A DNA stretch of 64,000 nt from Thermoplasmata archaeon (GTDB lineage: Archaea; Thermoplasmatota; Thermoplasmata; Lutacidiplasmatales; UBA184): the NCBI GenBank assembly GCA_021816865.1, contig JAKAWX010000006.1:1-64000 (forward strand). Reading direction: 5' to 3'. The notes beneath the pieces are model-generated. The model saw nothing but the letters and a program-made list of their open reading frames with translations, was not told the DNA's origin and did no database searches. A program made the position numbers and the translations under genes. Shown here piece by piece: positions 1 through 7,238 of this stretch (positions within the stretch are counted from its first letter, which is position 1; the number at the start of each line of letters is the position of its first letter).

Positions 1-97
1 CAACTCTGCACGCCGGGCTCCTTGAGGAGAGGTCGATGATCGAGGCGACCTCTGGGTTCACGGAAAGGGTCGGCGGAGCGAGGCACGAGGGATACAT
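1..97 (-). CDS. Possible partial ORF running off the left edge (hypothetical)
   Basis: From an ATG at 95-97 the minus strand stays open for 32 codons to the window edge, giving a short peptide beginning MYPSCLAPPT that I do not recognise. An AT-rich stretch (catatatg, about 107-114) lies just upstream, but its centre is only about 14 bases from the ATG, closer than the 25-31 bases seen at other genes here. The other strand is also open in one frame, so this may not be a gene. It is listed because the window edge prevents a decision. Confidence 0.2.
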   Translation of the reverse strand, partial: MYPSCLAPPTLSVNPEVASIIDLSSRSPACRV

Positions 98-128
98 GGG
101 GCCCCGCATATATGAACCCATAAGTGGA

Positions 129-202
129 CGGGCCCGCCGGGATTCGAACCCGGGTTTGAGGCTCCGGAGGCCTCCGTGATGTCCAAGCTATACTACGGGC
201 CC
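129..202 (-). tRNA. tRNA-Arg (anticodon CCG)
   Basis: The minus strand folds into a cloverleaf: acceptor GGGCCCG with CGGGCCC (7 pairs), anticodon stem GAGGC/GCCTC around loop CTCCGGA (U33 followed by CCG), T arm CCGGG-TTCGAAT-CCCGG and discriminator G. A14, G15, G18 and G19 are in place and G15 can pair with C48. The D stem is weak: with GTAT opposite TCAC only two of four pairs form. The variable loop has four bases. No intron is seen and CCA is not encoded. The anticodon reads CGG, a common codon in such a GC-rich genome. Confidence 0.93.
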
Positions 203-442
203 AAGGTGGGTGCCCCGTCGCGAGCGACGGGCGGGTAAGGACTTTTCGGCGTTCCGCTGCCGCTCGGTCCGCGCCGAGGTCGGGCCGGGCTGAGCGAAGG
301 GTCTTAGCCGCCGCGGCGCGTCCGCCGGTAAGGCGGGCCGGTTCCGTGCCCCCGTCCGGAGACGACGACCACGACCGCGAAATCCCGAGAGGAGACCACC
401 GCCGACGACGGCGGCGCGGAGCGCCCCCGCCCTCTCGACGCG
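203..442. other. Intergenic region with a perfect inverted repeat next to tRNA-Arg
   Basis: No gene is supported in this 240-base gap between tRNA-Arg and the thioredoxin gene. It holds an inverted repeat, CCCGTCGC-GA-GCGACGGG at 214-231, lying about 12-29 bases upstream of the tRNA. Behind it is a less GC-rich stretch (gggtaaggacttttcgg, about 233-249) that may contain the tRNA promoter, read on the minus strand. The hairpin could be a terminator of something to the right or may lie in the tRNA leader; I cannot tell. Confidence 0.4.
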
Positions 443-838
443 TTGCGGCGATGGTTCGGCGTTCGTGACCCTCCCGCCGGGCCCACCGTCCTGCGCGTTC
501 CCGGCGCTCGGGGTCGCGTGACGTCCCTCTCGGGGCTCTCCGCGACCAAGTTCGTCGAGGAGAACGCCCGCGTGGCGGTCGACCTGTGGGCCGGCTGGTG
601 CCGGCCGTGCCGGACGTTCTCCCCGATCGTCGAAGGCGTGGCGGAGCAGTTCGTCGGCCGGGTGGCGTTCGGTAAAGTGAACGTCGAGCGGGACCCGACG
701 CTCGCCGAGCGTTGGCAGGTCCGCAGCATTCCGACCGTTCTCCTCTTCCGCGAGGGTCGACCGGCCGGTCGGCTCACCGGGGTGCGTTCGGCGGACGCGC
801 TCGCACGCGAGGTCCGACGAGGGCTCAAGGTCCGCTAG
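443..838 (+). CDS. trxA: Thioredoxin
   Basis: Small dithiol-disulfide oxidoreductase. The active site WCRPC sits inside WAGWCRPCR, with cysteines at residues 53 and 56 counted from the TTG at 443. The cis-proline loop SIPT is near residue 97, followed by the usual strand (VLLFREGRPAGRLTG) and C-terminal helix. From 443 the protein has 131 residues, about 25 more than typical. An in-frame GTG at 518 would give a normal 106-residue thioredoxin and is a plausible true start. The gene stands alone; a thioredoxin-reductase-like protein lies far off at 52962-53957. Its substrate cannot be told from sequence. The long minus-strand ORF across it is a shadow. Confidence 0.9.
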   Translation: MRRWFGVRDPPAGPTVLRVPGARGRVTSLSGLSATKFVEENARVAVDLWAGWCRPCRTFSPIVEGVAEQFVGRVAFGKVNVERDPTLAERWQVRSIPTVLLFREGRPAGRLTGVRSADALAREVRRGLKVR

Positions 839-877
839 GGACGGTCGGCGGACGCGCCGTCGGCTCGGGACCGCAGG

Positions 878-1081
878 TCACGCGGCGGCGGCCTTCCCCT
901 TGGCTCTCGCGGGCGGAGGGGCCTTCGACTCGGAGTACCCGCAGCGGCCGCACGAGCGGCGGTCCTTGTGCTCGGCGAGGAACGTGCCGGGCCCGCACTT
1001 GGGACAGGACTTGTGGGTCCGGGTGAGCGTGTCGCCCTTCGTATCGTAGAGACCGACGCGCGCCTTGGCCATCGGGCTCAC
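878..1081 (-). CDS. rps27ae: 30S ribosomal protein S27ae
   Basis: Zinc-ribbon protein of the small ribosomal subunit. CPKCGPGTF and CGRCGYSE supply four zinc-binding cysteines, and the start [10 protein letters not shown] is family-typical. A GTG at 1079-1081 overlaps the stop of rps24e (GTGA); an ATG three codons later (1072) gives the more usual N terminus. The C terminus is a short Ala/Lys/Pro-rich tail. It is the last gene of the operon rpoE1-spt4-dephospho-CoA kinase-rps24e-rps27ae, and pairing with S24e is a standard archaeal arrangement. Confidence 0.95.
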   Translation of the reverse strand: MSPMAKARVGLYDTKGDTLTRTHKSCPKCGPGTFLAEHKDRRSCGRCGYSESKAPPPARAKGKAAAA

Positions 1082-1437
1082 TCCTTCTTCTCGGGCGCGG
1101 GAACGGGCGCAGGGGCCCCGGCCGGCGGGGCGGGGGCCGCACCCTTCGCGACCTTTTCCTTCAGGCCGTTGCGCACGAGGATGTGCTCGCGGGCGATCGC
1201 CTTCGCGGCATCGACCGATTCGTAGACGAGCGCATCGCCTCGCGTGACGGCGGTCCCGAAGCGGGCGTGCATCCGCTCGACGATCACGCGGTCCTTCGGG
1301 GCCTTCACGAGCTTCGAAAGCTCTCCGCGCACGGCGTCCCGGCTCGGCGTCGCGGCGGTCGCGTGAGCGACCTCGAATCGGTACTCGTGTCGCTTCAGGA
1401 GGGGGTTCGCCCGCTCCTCGAGGATCTTAACTTCCAT
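1078..1437 (-). CDS. rps24e: 30S ribosomal protein S24e
   Basis: Archaeal/eukaryotic small-subunit protein. The start [18 protein letters not shown] and the central [17 protein letters not shown] are characteristic of S24e. At 119 residues it is slightly longer than usual because of an Ala/Pro-rich tail ending APEKKE, which looks unstructured. Its ATG lies inside the end of the upstream kinase gene (11-base overlap) and its stop overlaps the S27ae start, so the genes are probably translationally coupled. Confidence 0.97.
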   Translation of the reverse strand: MEVKILEERANPLLKRHEYRFEVAHATAATPSRDAVRGELSKLVKAPKDRVIVERMHARFGTAVTRGDALVYESVDAAKAIAREHILVRNGLKEKVAKGAAPAPPAGAPAPVPAPEKKE

Positions 1438-1984
1438 GCCGGATTCTCCGAAGTACCATCAGGCTGATCAGGTGCCGTACGTGTTCCTTCGACACCGCGT
1501 CGACGCGCACGAAGGAGACTCCCTCACCCGGGATGCCGTATATAACGGTGGCCCCGGCGGGGAGCGACTCGATCAGCGCGAGCGACCCGAGATCCTCCTC
1601 GCCGTCGACCTCGATGAGGCCGCCTCCCTTCGCGATCAGTTCCTTGACCGCAACGCGCAGACCCTCGGTCAGGCAGCCCGGGGGGTTCGAGACCCGAACG
1701 CGCCGGCGCGCGGCGAGCGCCCGGAAGAGCTCCGGAGCGACCGGTTCGCGGCGGCGGGTCTTGTAGTCGACGATCCCCAGGAGCGGGGGGTGCCCGAGCT
1801 CGATCGCCCGAGCGGTCACTCGGTCGCCGCAGGTCGCGAAGGTCCCGAGGGCGCGGATCCGCCGGTCGGCCTCGTCGCCGGCGTAGACGGGCCCGTACTT
1901 CTCGGCGAGCGTCGGCCGCAGCGACTCCGGGACGGCCCACGCCCGTTCGTCACTTGACGCGGAGCGCGTACCGACCCGCGGCAT
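1427..1984 (-). CDS. GTP-dependent dephospho-CoA kinase (DUF359 family)
   Basis: Archaeal enzyme for the last step of CoA synthesis, phosphorylating dephospho-CoA with GTP. Recognised by family pattern: PESLRPTLAEKYGPVY near the start, GDRVTARAIELGHPPLLGIV-DYKT (a Gly/Asp segment followed by DxKT), the NPPGCLT loop, and EVDGEEDLGSLALI near the C terminus. About 185 residues from the ATG at 1984, the only in-frame start ahead of the conserved region; this overlaps spt4 by 35 bases. The neighbourhood Spt4-this kinase-S24e-S27ae is conserved in many archaea and supports the call. Confidence 0.88.
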   Translation of the reverse strand: MPRVGTRSASSDERAWAVPESLRPTLAEKYGPVYAGDEADRRIRALGTFATCGDRVTARAIELGHPPLLGIVDYKTRRREPVAPELFRALAARRRVRVSNPPGCLTEGLRVAVKELIAKGGGLIEVDGEEDLGSLALIESLPAGATVIYGIPGEGVSFVRVDAVSKEHVRHLISLMVLRRIRHGS

Positions 1985-2150
1985 GGATCCCCATCTTGCG
2001 TGCGATCTCCGACTTCTCGGGATCGATGACGACGAGGTACCCCTGCCACTCGCGCGAGACCTCGCCACCGCAGCGCGGGCATTTCGTTTGGTCGGTGACC
2101 GACCGGCAGTTCTTGCACGCCTTCAGATTGATCATCGCGCGTTCGTTCAC
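1950..2150 (-). CDS. spt4: Transcription elongation factor Spt4 (RpoE'')
   Basis: Small zinc-binding partner of Spt5 that raises RNA polymerase processivity. Two cysteine pairs are visible (KACKNCRSV and KCPRCGGE), followed by the typical WQGYLVVIDPEKSEIARKMG. The GTG start at 2150 overlaps the rpoE1 stop (GTGA) and gives 66 residues; an internal ATG at 2135 would give 61. Second gene of the operon. Confidence 0.93.
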   Translation of the reverse strand: MNERAMINLKACKNCRSVTDQTKCPRCGGEVSREWQGYLVVIDPEKSEIARKMGIHAAGRYALRVK

Positions 2151-2782
2151 CCCGCGGCGGGGGCTCCCTTCTCGGCTTTCTTCGCGGGCGCCACCTTCTT
2201 CGGCGCCGCGGCGGGTTTCTTGCCCTTGTCGTCCGTGCGTCGGTGGGCCTCGACGATCCACTCGAACCGTCCGAGGGCGGGTTGGCGCATCGTGAGGCCG
2301 ATGCGGCTGTCGCGCGGGCTGATCTCGGAGAGCGAGAGCGAAACGACCCGCGCCCGGACCTTGTAGCCGACCTTGAGGTCCTTCTTCGACTCGACACCGA
2401 CGAGCCGCTGGTTGTGCTCGTCGATGTTCACGCGGTCGTCCATGATCTGCGAGACGTGCAGGAGCCCGTCGAGCGGTCCGAACCGGACGAACGCCCCGAA
2501 CTTGCGGATTTCCACCACCGCCCCCTCGACGACCTCCTGGATCTCGGGTCGGAAGAGGAGGGCCTGGTACTCGACCTCCTGGTACACGCCGCCGTCGCCG
2601 TGGATGATGTGACCCTCCCCCAGCGGGCGGACATCGCGGATCGTCACCGCGAGGCTCTGGCCATCGACCAGCTTGCCCTCGAACTGCTGTTGCGCGAGTT
2701 CGGTGAGGACGTCGTCGAGCTTGGGCCCGAGACGCGCGGGCGGGATCCGAACGACGTCCCGACGACGGTCGAGGTAGTACAT
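2147..2782 (-). CDS. rpoE1: DNA-directed RNA polymerase subunit E' (Rpb7 homologue)
   Basis: Stalk subunit of archaeal RNA polymerase. The start MYYLDRRRDVVRIPPARLG and an S1-type OB fold (GAFVRFGPLDGLLHVSQIMDD) are diagnostic. A Lys/Ala/Pro-rich tail of about 25 residues follows the conserved GLTMRQPALGRFEWI and is not usual. Although the frame stays open far upstream, the ATG at 2782 is chosen because it starts at the family N terminus and a TATA box (CTTATACA on the minus strand, 2805-2812) is centred 26 bases before it, as in a leaderless transcript. First gene of a five-gene operon. Confidence 0.96.
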   Translation of the reverse strand: MYYLDRRRDVVRIPPARLGPKLDDVLTELAQQQFEGKLVDGQSLAVTIRDVRPLGEGHIIHGDGGVYQEVEYQALLFRPEIQEVVEGAVVEIRKFGAFVRFGPLDGLLHVSQIMDDRVNIDEHNQRLVGVESKKDLKVGYKVRARVVSLSLSEISPRDSRIGLTMRQPALGRFEWIVEAHRRTDDKGKKPAAAPKKVAPAKKAEKGAPAAG

Positions 2783-2804
2783 CCGCCGCGCGCGAGTGGG
2801 GGGG

Positions 2805-2812
2805 TGTATAAG
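2805..2812 (-). promoter_or_regulatory. TATA box of the rpoE1 operon
   Basis: CTTATACA on the minus strand, centred 26 bases before the rpoE1 ATG in otherwise very GC-rich DNA. The spacing implies transcription starts at or next to the start codon. Confidence 0.75.
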
Positions 2813-2822
2813 ATGGTTGGGG

Positions 2823-3806
2823 TCAGCGGGGGCGCGGGGCCGCGGCGGGCCGAGCCCGACGGTCGCGGACGGCCGCGACCACGAACCCATGGCCCGTCTC
2901 GAGGACCCCGGGCCGACGGCCGACCATCTCCTCGGTCCGAAGGAGGTTCTCCCACGTCGTCGGCTCCCGACGCGCGGCCCGTGCGACGACCTCCTGGAAC
3001 GCCGCGATCGGCCCGACGGCCATGCGGTCGAGGACCCGAAACCCCGCGCGGGAGAGCCTCCGCCCGATCTCGGGGGCGGTGTGGAATCCGAACTCCCAGT
3101 TCGCCATCCGGTCCGGCGCATACGGTTGGTACCCCGTCGCGAGCACGCGGCGAACGAAGTACCGGTCCGGGTCGCGCAGCACTCGGCGCAGGAGCCGACG
3201 TTCGGCGCCTCGGACGAAGAACTCCTGCAGGGCCCCGCCGGGCGAGGCGACATCGAGGAGGAGGCGTCCGTTCCGGGCCACCACCCGACCGAGCTCCGCG
3301 AGGAGGACCGAGGTCTCGCGCGCGCTGAACCCGAGGATGTTCCCGTAGAGGACCGCCGCGCGGAACGAACGGTCGGAGAAGGGGAGACGCTCGCCGGCGC
3401 CCCGCACCCAAGCGGCCCGATCGGCATCGTGACGACCGCGAAGCCGGCGGCGGGCCGAGCGGAGCATGGGGAGGCTCAGGTCGACCGCCACGACGTGCCC
3501 CCCCGAACCGAGGATCTCCGGTGTGAACCGTCCGGGCCCGGGCCCGAGCTCGAGGACCCAGCCGGATCCGGAGGGCAGGTGCCGGGCGAGGAACCGGCTC
3601 CGCAGTTCGCGGACGAGGACCCGTCGGGCCTCTCCACCGTAGCGGCGCCATTCCCGGCCCGGACTCGGGTCGAACTGGGCCCGTATCTGTCGATGGCGTC
3701 GCGCGGTCCGGGAGGAAGAACGAACCGTCGGGTCCGGCGCGGGTCGGCGGCGCCGGTTCGAAGCGGGGCGACGGGACGGCATGGACCCGAGTACGGCGGA
3801 ATCCAC
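2823..3806 (-). CDS. Class I SAM-dependent methyltransferase, substrate unknown
   Basis: Rossmann-fold methyltransferase. Motif I is VLELGPGPGRFTPEIL, followed by an acidic end of the second strand (VVAVDLS), GERLPFSDRSFRAAVL and the NGRLLLDV segment. About 327 residues, with an Arg/Ser/Pro-rich N-terminal extension of roughly 45 residues from the GTG at 3806; an ATG at 3782 would trim part of it. It follows the GAPDH gene by 8 bases and may be co-transcribed. The fold is clear, but nothing in sequence or context shows what is methylated. Confidence 0.85.
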   Translation of the reverse strand: MDSAVLGSMPSRRPASNRRRRPAPDPTVRSSSRTARRHRQIRAQFDPSPGREWRRYGGEARRVLVRELRSRFLARHLPSGSGWVLELGPGPGRFTPEILGSGGHVVAVDLSLPMLRSARRRLRGRHDADRAAWVRGAGERLPFSDRSFRAAVLYGNILGFSARETSVLLAELGRVVARNGRLLLDVASPGGALQEFFVRGAERRLLRRVLRDPDRYFVRRVLATGYQPYAPDRMANWEFGFHTAPEIGRRLSRAGFRVLDRMAVGPIAAFQEVVARAARREPTTWENLLRTEEMVGRRPGVLETGHGFVVAAVRDRRARPAAAPRPR

Positions 3807-3814
3807 GGGCGAGG

Positions 3815-4834
3815 CTATGGGCCGAGCCCGAGGGACCGGTCGGTCAGAGCGACCGAGCTCGGCCCGTCGCGCGCGAGGTCGAACATCGCCCGGATCGCGT
3901 CGATGTTCTCGGGGACGACGATCGATTCCTGGTGGATCGCCTGGAAGAAGGAGAGGTCACGGCCGTCGAGCCGCACCCCCGCCTCCCAGAGGACGTTCTC
4001 CATCATGTCGTTAAACCCGAGCCCACGGTCGCGCGCGTACTCCATCACCTGGGGGGTCCCGTCCACGTGCTCCCACGCCGCGAACACGTGGAACCGGGGG
4101 GTCCGCCGGAACGCGTCCACGACCTCCCGGGCGCTCGCCGGCGCTCGCGTCAGGCGCACGTGGTTGACGTGCACGTGCATGAGGGTGGTCGGGACGACGA
4201 GGGCGGTGGTCGCGATCGAGAGGTCGGGGTAGATCGTCTGCACGTCGGGCCCATGGTGGGACGGGAGGTGGAACGTGGGCAGAATGCCGTTGATCGGGCC
4301 CTTCTTCGACTCGGCGGGGTCCGCACCCCGGCGCACGAGCGTTGCCTCCCAGTGGTCTACCCCCCAGTTCGACCGGAGGACGGACGCCGCCCGGGCGAGG
4401 CCCGTGGTGTTGCACGAAACGACCCGCAGCGACCGCTTCCCGCGGCCCACGTCGTAGTTGCCGAGGGCGCTGAACGACGCCTCGGCGACGTCCGCCTTCT
4501 CGCCGCCCTGGAAGACGGCACGGATGCCGCGGGCGTCGTAGAGCGATCGGTTCTCCCGGCCGACCTTCTCGGGGGCGGCGTCGACGACCACATCGACCTT
4601 CGCGAGGAGGTCGGACAGGGTCCCAGCGACCGGCAGGCCCGCCGCGGCGAACTCGGCGAGGGCGCCGTCGCCGGCGACGTAGAGCGGGTGGCCTTTCTCC
4701 GCGGCCCGACGCGCCTCGAAGCTCGGTCGCGTCTTCGTCACCCCGACGAGCTCCATGTCGGGCTGCCGCGAGACCGCTTCCGCGACGCGCTTGCCGATCG
4801 TCCCGTAGCCGTTGACCGCGACCCGAACCTTCAC
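3815..4834 (-). CDS. gap: Type II glyceraldehyde-3-phosphate dehydrogenase
   Basis: Archaeal phosphorylating GAPDH. The N terminus MKVRVAVNGYGTIGKRVAEA is the NAD(P)-binding turn, and SCNTTGL carries the catalytic cysteine (residue 141). The 339-residue length matches the archaeal family. The GTG at 4834 is chosen because it begins the Rossmann fold and follows a Shine-Dalgarno-like GGAGG; the frame remains open upstream without homology. It works in gluconeogenesis or the lower Embden-Meyerhof route. Confidence 0.96.
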   Translation of the reverse strand: MKVRVAVNGYGTIGKRVAEAVSRQPDMELVGVTKTRPSFEARRAAEKGHPLYVAGDGALAEFAAAGLPVAGTLSDLLAKVDVVVDAAPEKVGRENRSLYDARGIRAVFQGGEKADVAEASFSALGNYDVGRGKRSLRVVSCNTTGLARAASVLRSNWGVDHWEATLVRRGADPAESKKGPINGILPTFHLPSHHGPDVQTIYPDLSIATTALVVPTTLMHVHVNHVRLTRAPASAREVVDAFRRTPRFHVFAAWEHVDGTPQVMEYARDRGLGFNDMMENVLWEAGVRLDGRDLSFFQAIHQESIVVPENIDAIRAMFDLARDGPSSVALTDRSLGLGP

Positions 4835-4947
4835 AGGTCGTCCTCCGTCCGTCGGAGCCGTGCCGGGATAAAGACGTTCCCCGGGGCTGCGTCCCACAGG
4901 CCCCGCAGATAGGCTAATCTCCCGGTGGGCCTCGCGAGCCGACACCG

Positions 4948-6138
4948 ATGGATTTCCGGTTGTCGGACGAGGAAGAAGCGTTCCAGGCCGCGGTCCGGCG
5001 CTTCGGCGACAAGGTGCTGCGGCCGCACGAGAGGGAGATCGACACCGAGGGCCGTATTCCTGCCGAGGTCCTGCGGGCGATGGCCGACCTCGGCCTCCTC
5101 GCGATGCCCGTCCCCGCGGAGTACGGCGGGATGGGGGCGTCCGCGGTCCTCACGGAGCTCGCCGCGGAGGAGATCGGGCGCGGCGACTTCTCGATGGCCA
5201 CCGCGGTATTCTTCCTGCTCGAAGCGGGATGGGGATACGTGCTGAGCCGGCACGGGACCGAGGAGGCGAAGCGCGAGGTGCTGCCGCCCGTCTGCGCCGG
5301 CCACGCGTTCCTCGGCGTCGCCACGACCGAGCCGACCGGGGGAAGCGACCTCGCGAACCTGCGCACCCGTTCGCACCGGGACGGAGATGCGTTCGTCCTC
5401 CACGGTGAGAAGGCGTTCGTCTCGGGCGTCGAGGAGGCGAAGGCGCTCGGCGGCGGCCACTTGACGCTCGCGAGGTCGGCGACCGGGGGGTTCGACCTCC
5501 TCTACGTCCCGACGCGGACGGACGGAATCTCCACCCAGCGGTTCCACAACATGGGCCGCATGGGGATCTCGACCGGAGGCCTCTCGTACCAGGACGCGCG
5601 GGTCCCGGCCAAGTACCTCCTCGGGACGGAGGGGCACGGCTTCGGCTGTGCGATGGAGGGGTTCACGGTCGCCCGGACGTTCGTGAGCGCCGCGTGCATC
5701 GGGGCGGCGGAGCGGGCGCTCGAGACCGGCATGGCGTACATCCGGGAGCGGAAGGCGTTCGGCCAGCCCCTCGGGAAGTTCGAGGGGATACAGTTCGAGC
5801 TGGTCGACCTCTGGACGCAGGTCGAGGCGGTGAAGTGGCAGTGCCGCCGGGCCGCGTGGCTGCTCGACACCTACACGCTGAAGGGGGACGACTCCCATCG
5901 CTCCGAGGTCGACCGGGCGGTCGCGGCGGTCAAGCTCACCGCCCCCCCGGTCGCGTTCGAGTGCGTGAAGCGCGTGATGATGTGGTTCGGGGCCGCGGGT
6001 TACACGAAGGACGTCGGCCTCGAGCTCGGCTTCCGCGGCATCATGTCGTACCTCGTCGGCGCGGAGGGTGGGCTCAACATCATGCGGATCATCCTCGGGC
6101 GCGAGCTCCTCGGTAAGGAGTTCGTCCCGTACAAGTGA
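4948..6138 (+). CDS. Acyl-CoA dehydrogenase
   Basis: FAD enzyme forming the alpha-beta double bond of acyl-CoA thioesters. The 396-residue protein shows the full family layout: a helical N-terminal domain (MDFRLSDEEEAFQAAVRRF), the flavin-contacting segment GVATTEPTGGSDLANLRT, the beta domain ending VPAKYLLGTEGHGF, and a helical C-terminal domain with RERKAFGQPLGKFEGIQFEL. The catalytic glutamate is probably in VGAEGGLNIMR. Divergent from gap. Its acyl chain length cannot be told; no other beta-oxidation genes are adjacent. Confidence 0.93.
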   Translation: MDFRLSDEEEAFQAAVRRFGDKVLRPHEREIDTEGRIPAEVLRAMADLGLLAMPVPAEYGGMGASAVLTELAAEEIGRGDFSMATAVFFLLEAGWGYVLSRHGTEEAKREVLPPVCAGHAFLGVATTEPTGGSDLANLRTRSHRDGDAFVLHGEKAFVSGVEEAKALGGGHLTLARSATGGFDLLYVPTRTDGISTQRFHNMGRMGISTGGLSYQDARVPAKYLLGTEGHGFGCAMEGFTVARTFVSAACIGAAERALETGMAYIRERKAFGQPLGKFEGIQFELVDLWTQVEAVKWQCRRAAWLLDTYTLKGDDSHRSEVDRAVAAVKLTAPPVAFECVKRVMMWFGAAGYTKDVGLELGFRGIMSYLVGAEGGLNIMRIILGRELLGKEFVPYK

Positions 6139-6145
6139 CCCCACG

Positions 6146-7132
6146 ATGCCGGCGCTGCGGTCCGGCCGACCGACCCCGATCCGCGAGCGGGCGTTCCACG
6201 ACTGGCTCGCCCGCCGCCTGCCCGCGGGACGCGGCGGGCTCCTTCCGATCGGGGACGACGCGGCCGCTCTCGAACCTCCGGCCCGCTCGGTGGCGGTGCT
6301 CTCGACCGATGCGCTCGTCGAAGGGACCCACTTCCTCGCGGAGTCCCCGCCCGACCGCGTGGGAAGCGCGGCGACGAACGTCAGCCTCTCCGACCTGGCC
6401 GCGAAAGGCGCTCGGCCCTCCGCGCTCCTGCTCGCGATCATCGTCCCCCGCGGTACTCCGGCGGCGTGGGCCGAGGCCGTCGTCCGGGGCGCGGAGCGGG
6501 CCGCGCGGCGGCACGGCGCGCACGTGGTCGGTGGCGACACTAAGCCCGGTCCGGTCCCGACCATCGTCAGCACCGCGCTCGGGTGGGGGAATCCCCGACG
6601 GCTCGCCCCGCGCTCGGGGGCTCGCTCGGGAGACGTCGTCGTCACCACCGGAGCGGTCGGCCGGGGCGGCGTCGCGGCGGCTTCGCTCCGGCGGGGCGAG
6701 GCGCGGACCCGGGCGGACCTCGCCCGGCTGCTCGACGTGCGACCGCGGGTCCGGGAAGGGATCGCTCTTTCCCGCTGGGCCCATGCGATGATCGACACCT
6801 CCGACGGGCTCGCCGAGGCCGCCCGTCTCGTCGCCGCGGCGAGCCGGGTCCGTGTCGTGGTCGAGGAGGACCGCCTCCCCCTCGCGCCCGGGGTGGCCCG
6901 GAAGGCCCGCTCGCGGGCCGGGCGGCGGGCCCTCGCCTTCTTCGGGGGCGATTACGAGCTCCTCGCGACGGTCGCCCCGGGCGACCTCGGACGCGCCGTC
7001 CGCGCGGTCGCCCGGGTCGGCGGCCGGATCACCGCGATCGGTTCGGTCGCCTCCGGTCGCGGTGCCTGGCTTGTCGCGGCCGGCCGCCTCGAGCCGATGC
7101 CCGAAGCGGGGTGGGCACCCTTCGGTCGGTAG
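6146..7132 (+). CDS. thiL: Thiamine-monophosphate kinase
   Basis: Phosphorylates thiamine monophosphate to the diphosphate with ATP. Family motifs are in order: LPIGDDAAALEPP, STDALVEGTHF, NVSLSDLAAKGARP (metal and nucleotide sites), VVGGDTKPGP, MIDTSDGLAEAA and FFGGDYELLATV. About 328 residues, normal for ThiL. The ATG at 6146 lies 7 bases after the acyl-CoA dehydrogenase stop, so the two are probably co-transcribed; the frame upstream of it only shadows that gene. Related AIR-synthase-fold kinases are less likely because all ThiL motifs are present. Confidence 0.93.
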   Translation: MPALRSGRPTPIRERAFHDWLARRLPAGRGGLLPIGDDAAALEPPARSVAVLSTDALVEGTHFLAESPPDRVGSAATNVSLSDLAAKGARPSALLLAIIVPRGTPAAWAEAVVRGAERAARRHGAHVVGGDTKPGPVPTIVSTALGWGNPRRLAPRSGARSGDVVVTTGAVGRGGVAAASLRRGEARTRADLARLLDVRPRVREGIALSRWAHAMIDTSDGLAEAARLVAAASRVRVVVEEDRLPLAPGVARKARSRAGRRALAFFGGDYELLATVAPGDLGRAVRAVARVGGRITAIGSVASGRGAWLVAAGRLEPMPEAGWAPFGR

Positions 7133-7238
7133 CCGCCGAGCGTTTCGGCGGTGGACGCCGTGCGTCACCCTCACAGACTTCACGTTACTCTCAAGTAGAA
7201 GGGGCCGGCTTCTGGCGGGTACCCGAGGTGGCGTGCAC

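Noticed and set aside
2783-3427. Extended N terminus of rpoE1 in the open frame upstream
   Set aside because: It overlaps the methyltransferase gene, is Arg/Ser-rich, and the ATG at 2782 has a TATA box at leaderless spacing and begins at the family N terminus.
4831-6798. 655-codon minus-strand ORF
   Set aside because: It lies antisense to acyl-CoA dehydrogenase and thiL, both strongly supported, and its product is Arg/Asp/Pro-rich without motifs. Long antisense frames are expected at this GC content.
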